9,670 nucleotides of DNA from Bacillota bacterium. GTDB taxonomy: Bacteria > Bacillota > Bacilli > Lactobacillales > Enterococcaceae. The stretch covers positions 1-9,670 of the forward strand of contig JAEWFE010000192.1 of assembly GCA_023389005.1 (NCBI GenBank), given 5' to 3'. The position numbers were made by a program, and so were the translations under genes. Positions within the stretch are counted from its first letter, which is position 1; each line of letters starts with the position of its first letter. The notes beneath the pieces were generated by a model. That model searched no databases. It had not been told where the DNA came from and worked only from the letters and a program-made list of their open reading frames with translations. Shown in pieces: positions 1 through 6,621 of this stretch.

Positions 1-436
1 TAATCTTTTCTTCTGGATGGGTTGCTTGATAGTCTTGCCAGCTTGGGACAATCGTTAAAAAGCGACTAATTTGCACAGGATGATAATATTTTTTCCACGC
101 CGTCGCCCAATTTTCCTCAGAGACTTCCGAAATTTCGACTTCATTTTTACCAATGGCTAAACCAAATTCAGCCAATTGTGCAATTCTGGCTTGAATCGTT
201 GGCATAATTTCAGGTAAGAAGGTTGTTTCAGGAAAATAAGCCGTAACAATCGCTCCTTCTGTAATCATTTCATAGTTTTCTTTATCTAATAATTCGCCAT
301 AAGCATCGGTTTTATAATTTTCGATATCTAAACTATCTTCAATCATCACGCCACTGGCACCGGCTTCCATTAGGATATTAGACACCGCTTCGATGGCTTC
401 ACTTTCTGTTGTGACTTTTACTTCATTCCACTTCAT
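1..436 (-). CDS. prmA: Ribosomal protein L11 methyltransferase, N-terminal part (cut by window edge)
   Basis: PrmA uses S-adenosylmethionine to trimethylate ribosomal protein L11 in the cytoplasm. The 145 codons present start MKWNEVKVTTESEAIEAVSN and contain the family's EENWATAWKKYYHPV stretch, then an LTIVPSWQDY segment just before the left edge. This is the L11-recognition domain plus the linker; the methyltransferase domain lies outside the window, so intactness cannot be judged. The ATG follows an AAGAAGGTG ribosome binding site that overlaps the stop codon of the upstream DUF3013 gene, 12 bases away. The two genes are therefore probably co-transcribed and translationally coupled. Identification is confident from the sequence; function is from the family. 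Confidence 0.93.
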   Translation of the reverse strand, partial: MKWNEVKVTTESEAIEAVSNILMEAGASGVMIEDSLDIENYKTDAYGELLDKENYEMITEGAIVTAYFPETTFLPEIMPTIQARIAQLAEFGLAIGKNEVEISEVSEENWATAWKKYYHPVQISRFLTIVPSWQDYQATHPEEKI

Positions 437-448
437 CTTTTCACCTTC

Positions 449-904
449 TTAAAATTTAGGATAAGGAATCCAACGAGCAGATCCTTCATTTTCAATGATT
501 GCTTGTAGTCTTGCTTCATCAAAAGTTAATTCAAACACTTCAGCTTCTTCGTCTTCTAAAAAGTCGAAAATATCAGACATACCTTGGTCTAATACTTCAT
601 TTAAATACGTAACAAGACCTGCTAAAGTTGTACTTTCAATCCCTTTTTTACGCTCAAAAGGCATTGTATATAAGTAATCATTTGCATCAAATTGAGATTT
701 TTCAGTGTAAAGTAAAATCCCATCTTCAAATTCTATCGCTTCGACTTCCTCTTCACCTGCTAACTCTTCATTGCTTGCTAAATATAGGCGAAAAATGATT
801 TCTATCGTATGGTTTTTAGTATTCCAATCTAGTGCGACATCATAATCACTAATTTTTTGATCAATTTGTTGGTCTAAAAAAGTTAAAATATCTTCTTTGG
901 CCAC
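449..904 (-). CDS. DUF3013 family protein of unknown function
   Basis: This small acidic cytoplasmic protein of 151 residues matches DUF3013 as I remember it: VALDWNTKNHTIEIIFRLY near the N terminus, then FEDGILLYTEKSQFDANDYL, and a C terminus ending in YPKF. No catalytic motif, signal peptide or membrane segment is visible. I place the start at GTG 904, giving (M)AKEDILTFLDQQ, because AGAGGG lies seven bases upstream. The frame is open further up to ATG codons at 943 and 946 and a TTG at 952, but these lack a convincing ribosome binding site, and the extra residues (IIQKRGK...) look like translated leader. It is the first gene of a unit with prmA. Its role is not known to me; a link to ribosome modification is only a guess from the neighbour. 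Confidence 0.82.
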   Translation of the reverse strand: MAKEDILTFLDQQIDQKISDYDVALDWNTKNHTIEIIFRLYLASNEELAGEEEVEAIEFEDGILLYTEKSQFDANDYLYTMPFERKKGIESTTLAGLVTYLNEVLDQGMSDIFDFLEDEEAEVFELTFDEARLQAIIENEGSARWIPYPKF

Positions 905-964
905 TGATTTCCCTCTTTTCTGAATAATTTCCATCACTTTCATCATACACAATTCTTTTACTAA

Positions 965-993
965 ATCATAGCTAAAACCATCATTTGCGCAAA
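965..993 (-). promoter_or_regulatory. Probable promoter of the DUF3013-prmA unit
   Basis: On the minus strand a -10 TATGAT (970-965) lies 17 bases downstream of TTTGCG (993-988). Transcription would start near 958 and give a leader of about 54 bases before the GTG start. The -35 is weak and overlaps a palindrome. Confidence 0.4.
984..993. repeat. Palindrome TTTGCGCAAA in the divergent promoter region
   Basis: A perfect 10-base palindrome lies between the DUF3013 and rarA promoters. The half-motif TTTGCGC recurs at 1015-1021. It overlaps the putative -35 of the minus-strand promoter, so a regulator binding site is possible, but none is recognised. Confidence 0.4.
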
Positions 994-1027
994 AAAATGT
1001 TTCAACTAGCTTATTTTGCGCGGATAA

Positions 1028-1036
1028 TGCTATACT
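1028..1036 (+). promoter_or_regulatory. Extended -10 promoter of rarA
   Basis: TGC directly precedes TATACT (1031-1036), an extended -10 element. No good -35 stands at 16-18 bases, which extended -10 promoters tolerate. Transcription would start near 1043, about 30 bases before the rarA ATG. Confidence 0.55.
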
Positions 1037-1072
1037 ATGTAAGCGAAGAACTTTTGAGAGAGGATGTAGAGT

Positions 1073-2347
1073 ATGAAACCATTAGCTTATCGCATGCGCC
1101 CCACTCAATTATCCGAAGTCGTTGGGCAAAAACATCTCGTGGGACCAGGACAAATTATTGACCGAATGATTACAGCTAAAATGCTATCCTCTATGATTTT
1201 ATATGGACCCCCAGGCACCGGAAAAACAAGTATTGCCTCAGCCATCGCCGGAACGACCAAGTATGCCTTTCGTATGCTAAATGCCGCGACTGACAGCAAA
1301 AAAGATTTACAGATTGTTGCAGAAGAAGCCAAAATGAGTGGTACAGTGATTTTACTCTTGGACGAAATTCACCGTTTAGATAAAACCAAACAAGACTTTC
1401 TATTGCCTCATTTAGAAAATGGTCGCATTATTATGATTGGCGCAACAACTGAAAATCCTTATATTTCCATCAACCCAGCCATTCGAAGTCGTTGTCAAAT
1501 TTTTGAGTTAAAACCATTGACACAAGAAGATATTTTAACAGCGATTGACCGAGCATTGGCAGATACGGAAAAAGGATTGGGTGAATATCCAGTCCATCTA
1601 GCAGAAAATGCCCGGCTCCATCTATCAAGGGTAACCAATGGCGATTTACGTAGTGCCTTAAACGGGTTAGAATTAGCCGTCAAATCTACCCCCGTCGATG
1701 AAGCTACAGGAAAGATTGAAATTACCTTAGAGATTATTGAGTCTTGCCTACAAAAGAAAGCATTGACCCATGATAAAGACGGAGATGCCCACTATGATGT
1801 GATTTCCGCCCTACAAAAATCCATCCGAGGGAGCGATGTTGATGCGGCTCTGCACTATTTGGCACGGTTAATTGAAGCTGGGGATTTACCTATTATTTGT
1901 CGGCGTTTAATGGTGATTGGCTATGAAGATGTAGGCCTGGCAAATCCACAAGCCGCTGCCCGAACCGTTTCTGCAATCCAAGCTGCTGAAAAACTAGGAT
2001 TTCCTGAAGCACGAATTCCTTTAGCCAATGCTGTGATTGATTTGTGTCTATCTCCTAAATCCAATTCAGCTATTAGCGCGATTGATGCTGCCTTAGCCGA
2101 TGTCAGAAGTGGCAAAGCAGGCGATGTTCCAGATCATTTGCGCGACGGTCACTATCAAGGGGCAAAAAAATTAAATCGTGGGATAGACTATAAGTATCCT
2201 CATGACTATCCGAATCAATGGGTGAACCAACAGTACTTGCCAAACAATCTTGTGCATCGTCATTACTATCAACCAAAAACAAGCGGCAAATACGAAAAAG
2301 CCTTAGCCATGAGATATCAACAAATCCAAGAATGGAAGCAACATTGA
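1073..2347 (+). CDS. rarA: Replication-associated recombination protein A (AAA+ ATPase, MgsA/RarA family)
   Basis: RarA is a clamp-loader-like AAA+ ATPase that acts at stalled replication forks in the cytoplasm. The 424-residue protein shows Walker A GPPGTGKT at 45-52, Walker B LLLDEIHR at 94-101, sensor 1 GATTENP at 123-129 and an arginine finger in SRCQ (R140). The C-terminal tetramerisation region includes GYEDVGLANPQAA, DLCLSPKSN and the closing YKYPHDYPNQWVNQQYLP stretch. Length is normal for the family and the gene appears intact. The ATG follows GAGAGGATG at a suitable distance. It is transcribed alone, divergently from DUF3013-prmA. A 6S RNA lies directly downstream, an arrangement I recall from other Firmicutes. 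Confidence 0.96.
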   Translation: MKPLAYRMRPTQLSEVVGQKHLVGPGQIIDRMITAKMLSSMILYGPPGTGKTSIASAIAGTTKYAFRMLNAATDSKKDLQIVAEEAKMSGTVILLLDEIHRLDKTKQDFLLPHLENGRIIMIGATTENPYISINPAIRSRCQIFELKPLTQEDILTAIDRALADTEKGLGEYPVHLAENARLHLSRVTNGDLRSALNGLELAVKSTPVDEATGKIEITLEIIESCLQKKALTHDKDGDAHYDVISALQKSIRGSDVDAALHYLARLIEAGDLPIICRRLMVIGYEDVGLANPQAAARTVSAIQAAEKLGFPEARIPLANAVIDLCLSPKSNSAISAIDAALADVRSGKAGDVPDHLRDGHYQGAKKLNRGIDYKYPHDYPNQWVNQQYLPNNLVHRHYYQPKTSGKYEKALAMRYQQIQEWKQH

Positions 2348-2379
2348 TAAGTTATCTAATAACTAGTTTAGTCACTTTT

Positions 2380-2393
2380 AGAAAACGTTGTCA
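2380..2393. promoter_or_regulatory. cre-like site (candidate CcpA operator) upstream of the 6S RNA promoter
   Basis: AGAAAACGTTGTCA matches the cre consensus TGWNANCGNTNWCA at 13 of 14 positions; only the first base differs. It lies about 18 bases upstream of the 6S -35 and in the 3' flank of rarA. The match is visible, but binding is inferred and single matches of this kind occur by chance. Confidence 0.35.
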
Positions 2394-2410
2394 ATTTTTA
2401 GGTGTTTCAC

Positions 2411-2439
2411 TTGCACTCTTTGAAAAACTATGCTAGTAT
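2411..2439 (+). promoter_or_regulatory. Promoter of the 6S RNA gene
   Basis: TTGCAC (2411-2416), a 17-base spacer and TAGTAT (2434-2439) preceded by TGC form a sigma-A promoter with an extended -10. It places the transcript start near 2446, at the base of the closing helix of the RNA. Confidence 0.65.
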
Positions 2440-2445
2440 TAGTTA

Positions 2446-2689
2446 TGGGAAATCTGTGATGTGCGAATTCTCCCTTTAGTGTGTTGACCGAACATTGTTA
2501 TTGATTTATTGGGATCTAATTGAATCTATGCGGGTAACATGCCTTTTCATTTGGTAGTTCAAAGGATAGATAGAAGAGCCCACCTGCTAGTTTGCGGGAT
2601 CAATACCTCGGGATAAAAAACGGCATCTACGGATAGTACCCATGATAACCAATATAGGTTGAGCCTGGCTTTATGGTCAGGCTTTTTTT
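2446..2689 (+). ncRNA. ssrS: 6S RNA (RNA polymerase-binding regulatory RNA)
   Basis: 6S RNA binds housekeeping RNA polymerase holoenzyme by mimicking an open promoter and dampens transcription in stationary phase. Several observations support the call. It lies just downstream of rarA and has its own promoter and terminator. Its 5' end, AAATCTGTGATGTGCG, resembles that of the Bacillus 6S-1 RNA. An interrupted closing helix forms from ATGGG (2445-2449) with CCCAT (2639-2643), ATCTGT with ACGGAT, and GATG with CATC (2624-2627). A second helix, TATTGAT (2499-2505) with ATCAATA (2599-2605), opens a long apical arm. Between the two helices is a large internal loop (about 2466-2498 and 2606-2620) matching the central bubble. 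No open reading frame explains the stretch. Both ends are estimates; the mature 3' end may lie before the terminator hairpin. Confidence 0.82.
2662..2689 (+). terminator. Intrinsic terminator of the 6S RNA
   Basis: AGCCTGGC (2662-2669) pairs with GTCAGGCT (2676-2683), with one G-U pair and a six-base loop. A run of seven T (2683-2689) follows. Confidence 0.85.
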
Positions 2690-2704
2690 CTTGCCAAAAT
2701 TGAG

Positions 2705-2710
2705 TATAAT
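2705..2710 (+). promoter_or_regulatory. -10 box upstream of the small membrane protein gene
   Basis: A perfect TATAAT lies about 40 bases before the start codon. The -35 position falls in the T-run of the 6S terminator and has no good match, so this promoter is weakly supported. Confidence 0.4.
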
Positions 2711-2750
2711 AAAGCTGTGAAAAATATCAAAATCGAAAGGAAAATAGTTC

Positions 2751-3029
2751 ATGTTAATACAAATCTTATTATTTATCATGGCCCTACTCTTATTAGTGAT
2801 TGGTTATTTCTTAATCTTCAAAACAACAATTGCCTTACAACTTCTAAAACCTAAAGAAGATTTAGCTTCGATATTAAGTGACTATGGTAAATTTTTTGTA
2901 ATCGGTGGTATTCTAGGGATTGTCTGCACTTTTATGAATGATCGTTTCTTTAGCACTTGTTTTATTATCGCTGTTTTTATATTAAGTGGGGTTTTCTCTT
3001 CATTTTTAGCAAAAAACTTAAAAATATAA
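2751..3029 (+). CDS. Small membrane protein of unknown function
   Basis: I do not recognise this 92-residue protein. It is strongly hydrophobic, with three likely membrane segments: about residues 2-23 (beginning IQILLFIMALLLLVIGYF), 47-63 (FFVIGGILGIVCTF) and 66-86. The short polar loop between the first two, LLKPKEDLASILSDYGK, probably faces one side of the membrane. A lysine-containing tail (KNLKI) ends the protein. The ATG is preceded by AAAGGA at a nine-base spacing, and a TATAAT box stands upstream, which argues for a real gene. It sits between the 6S RNA and the stress protein gene, which has its own promoter; read-through from one to the other is possible because no terminator separates them. 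Confidence 0.72.
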   Translation: MLIQILLFIMALLLLVIGYFLIFKTTIALQLLKPKEDLASILSDYGKFFVIGGILGIVCTFMNDRFFSTCFIIAVFILSGVFSSFLAKNLKI

Positions 3030-3039
3030 TAGAAATATT

Positions 3040-3068
3040 GTGACAAATCTCTTTTTTTGTTTTAGAAT
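3040..3068 (+). promoter_or_regulatory. Promoter of the universal stress protein gene
   Basis: GTGACA (3040-3045) and TAGAAT (3063-3068) are separated by 17 bases and each matches consensus at five of six positions. Transcription would start near 3075, leaving a leader of about 25 bases. Confidence 0.75.
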
Positions 3069-3099
3069 GTAGATAGATATAACAGAGAGGATGATTCTT

Positions 3100-3576
3100 A
3101 TGTTGCAAGAATATAAAAAAATTATGGTCGCTGTAGATGGTTCCAAAGAGGCAGAATTGGCATTTCAAAAGGCGGTGAATGTTGCACGACGGAATAATTC
3201 TGAATTGTTATTGGTCCATGTCATTGATACTCGTGCTTTTCAAACAATCTCTTCTTTAGATGGTATGATGATGGAACAAGCAAGTGAAATGGCTAAACAA
3301 ACCTTGGCTGATTATCAAAAAGCAGCTAGTGAAGCAGGGGTAAATCAAGTTAAAACAATTATCGAATACGGTTCTCCTAAATCAGTGATTGCTAAAGAAT
3401 TACCTGAGAGTGAAAAAGTAGATTTAATCATTCTAGGCGCTACTGGTTTAAATGCAGTTGAACGTTTATTTATCGGTTCTGTATCTGAATATGTTATCCG
3501 TCATGCAATTTGTGATGTCTTAGTTGTACGTACCGACTTAGATAATAAAGTGCCAGAAGACGAAGAAGAAAAATAA
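3100..3576 (+). CDS. Universal stress protein, UspA family, ATP-binding type
   Basis: This cytoplasmic protein has a single Usp domain of 158 residues. The first strand, YKKIMVAVDGSKEAELAF, carries the conserved Asp, and LLLVHVID follows. The ATP-binding signature G-x2-G-x9-G-S is complete (GATGLNAVERLFIGS, about residues 113-127), so it belongs to the nucleotide-binding subgroup. Such proteins are tied to survival under stress and starvation, usually as dimers, but the exact target is not known. I start at the ATG at 3100, because AGAGAGG lies eight to ten bases upstream; the in-frame ATG at 3091 directly abuts that site. The tail DNKVPEDEEEK is very acidic. The gene has its own good promoter and a strong terminator. 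Confidence 0.92.
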   Translation: MLQEYKKIMVAVDGSKEAELAFQKAVNVARRNNSELLLVHVIDTRAFQTISSLDGMMMEQASEMAKQTLADYQKAASEAGVNQVKTIIEYGSPKSVIAKELPESEKVDLIILGATGLNAVERLFIGSVSEYVIRHAICDVLVVRTDLDNKVPEDEEEK

Positions 3577-3596
3577 TGTATAAATGAATGAAAAAG

Positions 3597-3633
3597 GCGA
3601 AGGTCACTCACATTGTGACTTTCGCTTTTTTTT
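3597..3633. terminator. Bidirectional intrinsic terminator between usp and brnQ
   Basis: GCGAAGGTCAC (3597-3607) pairs with GTGACTTTCGC (3615-3625) across a seven-base loop, with one G-U pair. Eight T follow on the plus strand, and the five A at 3591-3595 provide a T-run for the minus strand. It ends both converging genes. Confidence 0.88.
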
Positions 3634-3649
3634 ATCATGTGTATGGCTG

Positions 3650-4996
3650 TTAATTATTAATTGTTTGTTTTGCTTGCTGATAAACAGGTGTTTTACGTTG
3701 ACGCCACTTGCTATAAAGAAATCCAAGCAATCCGCCAATCACTGCTGGTACGACCCAACTAAAACCAAGGTTACTAAATGGTAAAGCAAGCCCACTCAAG
3801 AAATCAAGCTGAGGATTTATCGCTTTAAAGGCATCATTTAGGCCGATAATCGAAGTGAGTAATACAGTCCCCACATATATTTCTTGACTACAGTAGATAA
3901 CTTTACTTAAAAATCCAAGCAAGATTAACACAATCATAATCGGATAAATGAAATTTAAGACTGGAATCGATACTTTAATGAGTTGATCTAAGCCGATGTT
4001 TGCGACAATGGCACTAAATAAAGTAAATGCCGTCAGAAATTGCTTATAGCTCACTTGTGGGAATAAACGGTTGAAATACCACGAACAAGCAGTTAATACA
4101 CCTGATGCTGTAGGTAGACAAGCCAATAATACTACCACTCCAAATAAAATGTTCCCGAAGTTACCAAAATAATGATGACTAATCGCTGATAAAATCACCG
4201 CACCATTAACGTGTTGACTCATCCCACTTGTTGCACCAATCATCGCAATACCTGAATAAATGATTCCTAAACAAGTTGCTGATACTAAGCCAGCTTTTAA
4301 GATAATCATTCGCGTTTGTTTGGCACTTTTGATTCCCATCGCTTTGGTCGCATTCATGATTAATGTCGCAAAAATGACCGAAACAATCGTATCCAGCGTC
4401 AAATAACCTTGTTTAAGTCCTGTGGCAAAAGGCAAAGTCGCATAATTGCCACTTGGCTTAGCTTCTTTAGCAATTGGATACAAAAAGCTAGTAACAATGA
4501 ATAATCCTAATATCACTAATAAAAAAGGAGTGATTAATTTACCAAAACGATCCACAAAATGATTTGGATAAAGGGCTAAATAATAAACAATCCCAAAAAA
4601 GAGCATGCTAAACAAGAATAAAAACAAGGCTTTTGGTCCACTAGGTAAAAAAGGCACAACTGCTATCTCAAAGGAAACTAAGCCTGTTCGTGGTGCAGCA
4701 AACAAAGGACCAATCGCCAAATACGTCACGCAGGTTAATAATAAGGCAAAAATGGGATGTACTTTGATGGCGATATCTTCAGGTTGACCTTTTTTACTGA
4801 CAAAAGCGAGTGATAATAAGCCAATCGTCGGCAAACCAATCCCCGTAATTAAAAATCCGCCCATTGCAGCAAAGACTGATTCGCCGGCTTTAGCTCCTAA
4901 TTCTGCTGGAAAAATCAGATTTCCCGCCCCAAAGAAAAGCGAAAAAATCATCAATCCGATAAAAAATATTTCTTTAAAACTTAATTTTTTCTCCAA
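3650..4996 (-). CDS. brnQ: Branched-chain amino acid transporter, LIVCS family
   Basis: BrnQ imports leucine, isoleucine and valine through the cytoplasmic membrane in symport with a cation. The 448-residue protein is hydrophobic throughout and fits about twelve membrane helices. It opens with the family signature FFGAGNLIFP at residues 21-30, has GPLFAAPRTGLVSFE in an early helix and loop, and ends in a short basic tail (KWRQRKTP). The length is typical. The start is a TTG (4996-4994), the only one fitting: AAAGGAG lies seven bases upstream and no nearby in-frame ATG or GTG fits. The upstream gene rsmF ends 104 bases away, with a weak hairpin between. I could not find a convincing sigma-A promoter, but a CodY-like site lies in the leader, in keeping with known CodY control of such transporters in Firmicutes. 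Confidence 0.93.
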   Translation of the reverse strand: MEKKLSFKEIFFIGLMIFSLFFGAGNLIFPAELGAKAGESVFAAMGGFLITGIGLPTIGLLSLAFVSKKGQPEDIAIKVHPIFALLLTCVTYLAIGPLFAAPRTGLVSFEIAVVPFLPSGPKALFLFLFSMLFFGIVYYLALYPNHFVDRFGKLITPFLLVILGLFIVTSFLYPIAKEAKPSGNYATLPFATGLKQGYLTLDTIVSVIFATLIMNATKAMGIKSAKQTRMIILKAGLVSATCLGIIYSGIAMIGATSGMSQHVNGAVILSAISHHYFGNFGNILFGVVVLLACLPTASGVLTACSWYFNRLFPQVSYKQFLTAFTLFSAIVANIGLDQLIKVSIPVLNFIYPIMIVLILLGFLSKVIYCSQEIYVGTVLLTSIIGLNDAFKAINPQLDFLSGLALPFSNLGFSWVVPAVIGGLLGFLYSKWRQRKTPVYQQAKQTINN

Positions 4997-5030
4997 TATG
5001 TTTCTCCTTTAAATTTGCTTGATTGTTTTT

Positions 5031-5045
5031 ATTTTTCGAACAATT
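5031..5045. promoter_or_regulatory. CodY-like box upstream of brnQ
   Basis: ATTTTTCGAACAATT matches the CodY consensus AATTTTCWGAAAATT at 11 of 15 positions on either strand. It lies between the arms of an inverted repeat, TTGATTG (5019-5025) and CAATCAA (5046-5052). The match is modest in AT-rich DNA. The neighbouring gene being a classic CodY target raises its plausibility. Confidence 0.35.
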
Positions 5046-5060
5046 CAATCAATTTTAGTT

Positions 5061-5096
5061 TAAAAGCAAACCCTCCGCTGATTTTGGAGAGTTGCT
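5061..5096 (-). terminator. Weak terminator-like hairpin downstream of rsmF
   Basis: Read on the minus strand, AGCAACTCTCC pairs imperfectly with GGAGGGTTTGCT across a nine-base loop, followed by only four T. Termination may be partial, so read-through from rsmF into brnQ is possible. Confidence 0.5.
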
Positions 5097-5100
5097 TCAT

Positions 5101-6480
5101 TTATGGTTGAAAACGTAAGCCCTTAGGATAGAAATTCTTAATGACTCCTTGGACTTGTTTACCTAAACCTACAGGAATTTGATCAACGACTAGCACTACC
5201 CAGCCTTGGTTTCCGTCTTTCAAAATCGTTTCGCCACGCACATAACGTTGCCAATCTTCCAAAGTAATCTGACAACTAGGATAAGCCGAAACATCCTCGA
5301 TTGCCATCGTCCATGCAAATGCTGGCTCAAAACGTTTTTTCTTAAAGACACCTAATTGCAAGCCTGGTTTAAGCACTTTTAATTTATCTAAACGAATCAT
5401 TTCTTGCGGTAAAAGCCATAAATTATCCTTAAAAGGAACTAGTTTTCCGGCAAAAGGAAGTGGCCAGCGCTTTGTAAAGTCTTGCATCACTTTTTGCTGT
5501 TCTTTATTCAATCCATCATTTGACGTAATTTTCCCTTTTTTGGTTTTTTTTGCCTTTTGTTTAGGTACGTCATCAGAAATAAAGGCTTCTTTTAATCGTA
5601 ATTTCGCCACAAAATGTCCTTCACCCTCATTTAAATGCGGCCAAATTCGCACCGTATCTTTTAAATGAGCGACACTTCCCCACTCACTACGTCCAGGTGA
5701 TGTCCCCTCGATGGATAGTGGCACAATTTCAAATGGATAATTTTCTACCAAGAAGCTAACCATTTCTTCGTTTTCTTCTGGGGCAAAGGTACAAGTTGAA
5801 TAAACGAGCATGCCGTCTTTCTTTAACATCCGTACCGCTGCGTCCAAGATTTCTTTTTGACGTGTGGCACACATTTCTGGGGTATCCTCTTGCCATTGTT
5901 GGATGGCTTCTTCATCTTTACGAAACATGCCTTCACCTGAACATGGCGCATCAATGACAATCGTATCAAAAAATTGTGGGAAAAAGTCAACCAATTCTAC
6001 CGGTGCGTGATTGGTGACTACCGTATTTTGGGCACCCCAACGTTCTAAGTTTTCGGCTAAGATTTTTGCTCGCTTTGGATAGATTTCATTTGCCACTAAT
6101 AAACCTTGATTAGCTAAACTTGCAGCTAATTGTGTCGATTTTCCGCCAGGGGCCGCACATAAATCTAGTACACGTTGACCAGGTTGTACATCTGCGACAC
6201 TCGCAACAATCATAGCACTAATTTCTTGAGAATAGACATAACCCGCTTGGTGCAAGATAGATTTCCCGCTGATTTCACCCACATAACCATCCTTTGCAAA
6301 AGGGGCTTGGGGTAAGGTACGACGATCAAACTTGGCCAACATTTCCTTAGCATGGGGCTTTAATGGATTGAGTCGAAATCCTTTTTGCACTTCTTCTTGA
6401 GTTAAAGCTGTCAAAAACGCATGAGCTTCTTCACCAAGCAAGTGCTGATATTTATCGATAAAAGCTTGAGGTAAATTCAC
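5101..6480 (-). CDS. rsmF: 16S rRNA m5C methyltransferase, RsmF/RsmB-like family
   Basis: This SAM-dependent enzyme of 459 residues makes 5-methylcytosine in rRNA. Motif I is DLCAAPGGKS at 106-115. Motif IV is DAPCSGEGMF at 177-186 with the releasing cysteine C180, and motif VI is TCTF at 229-232 with the nucleophile C230, followed by PEEN. The methyltransferase domain ends near RIWPHLNEGEGHFVAKL (278-294). A lysine-rich linker (307-317) leads to a C-terminal RNA-binding, PUA-like region ending in KNFYPKGLRF. Length and layout fit the RsmF group; the exact target cytidines are not readable, and NCBI-style names for homologues vary between RsmF and a generic NOL1/NOP2/sun protein. The start is GTG with AAAGGAGG seven bases upstream. 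The gene has its own promoter and diverges from def. Confidence 0.9.
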   Translation of the reverse strand: MNLPQAFIDKYQHLLGEEAHAFLTALTQEEVQKGFRLNPLKPHAKEMLAKFDRRTLPQAPFAKDGYVGEISGKSILHQAGYVYSQEISAMIVASVADVQPGQRVLDLCAAPGGKSTQLAASLANQGLLVANEIYPKRAKILAENLERWGAQNTVVTNHAPVELVDFFPQFFDTIVIDAPCSGEGMFRKDEEAIQQWQEDTPEMCATRQKEILDAAVRMLKKDGMLVYSTCTFAPEENEEMVSFLVENYPFEIVPLSIEGTSPGRSEWGSVAHLKDTVRIWPHLNEGEGHFVAKLRLKEAFISDDVPKQKAKKTKKGKITSNDGLNKEQQKVMQDFTKRWPLPFAGKLVPFKDNLWLLPQEMIRLDKLKVLKPGLQLGVFKKKRFEPAFAWTMAIEDVSAYPSCQITLEDWQRYVRGETILKDGNQGWVVLVVDQIPVGLGKQVQGVIKNFYPKGLRFQP

Positions 6481-6506
6481 TTTAATCCTCCTTTGTTTTA
6501 ATAATT

Positions 6507-6536
6507 ATTATAACAATAGCTAAATTCATCGGTCAA
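6507..6536 (-). promoter_or_regulatory. Promoter of rsmF
   Basis: On the minus strand TTGACC (6536-6531), an 18-base spacer and a perfect TATAAT (6512-6507) preceded by TGT form a strong promoter with an extended -10. The leader before the GTG start is about 20 bases. Confidence 0.8.
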
Positions 6537-6550
6537 CCATTCATTGCATC

Positions 6551-6566
6551 TTTTTTTCGAAAAAAA
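6551..6566. repeat. Perfect palindrome of seven T, CG, seven A
   Basis: The 16-base palindrome lies midway between the rsmF and def promoters. It could bend DNA or bind a regulator. No coding or terminator role is apparent, since it has no loop and no gene ends here. Confidence 0.4.
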
Positions 6567-6586
6567 TAAAATATTTAGATAATTTT

Positions 6587-6616
6587 GAAAAGTTTAGAAA
6601 ATTTAAGAAAAATTTG
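6587..6616. repeat. Three tandem decamers with phased A-tracts upstream of def
   Basis: GAAAAGTTTA, GAAAATTTAA and GAAAAATTTG follow each other directly, so A-tracts begin at 6588, 6598 and 6608, close to one DNA turn apart. An eight-A tract at 6627-6634 is two turns further. Such phasing produces intrinsic curvature and may act like an UP element for the def promoter. Confidence 0.55.
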
Positions 6617-6621
6617 TGCGA

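Noticed and set aside
905..952. Longer DUF3013 start at TTG 952 or the ATG codons at 946 and 943
   Set aside because: No good ribosome binding site precedes them, while GTG 904 has AGAGGG at seven bases and gives a start resembling the family's.
2351..2363. GTTAT-CTA-ATAAC hairpin just after rarA as its terminator
   Set aside because: The stem is only five AT-rich pairs with a three-base loop and no T-run.
2218..2436. Open frame of 72 codons overlapping the end of rarA
   Set aside because: It lies in another frame of rarA, lacks family features and runs into the 6S promoter; judged a chance frame.
3038..3043. Half Rex operator TTGTGA at the usp promoter
   Set aside because: The second half-site is missing and the bases are part of a good -35 element.
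3584..3784. Open frame of 66 codons across the usp-brnQ terminator
   Set aside because: It reads through a strong terminator and antisense to brnQ; the hydrophobic start is a by-product of the hairpin and T-run.
6589..6613. Two overlapping CodY-like matches (12 of 15 each) upstream of def
   Set aside because: They coincide with the phased GAAAA decamers, so the matches are explained by low-complexity A/T runs.
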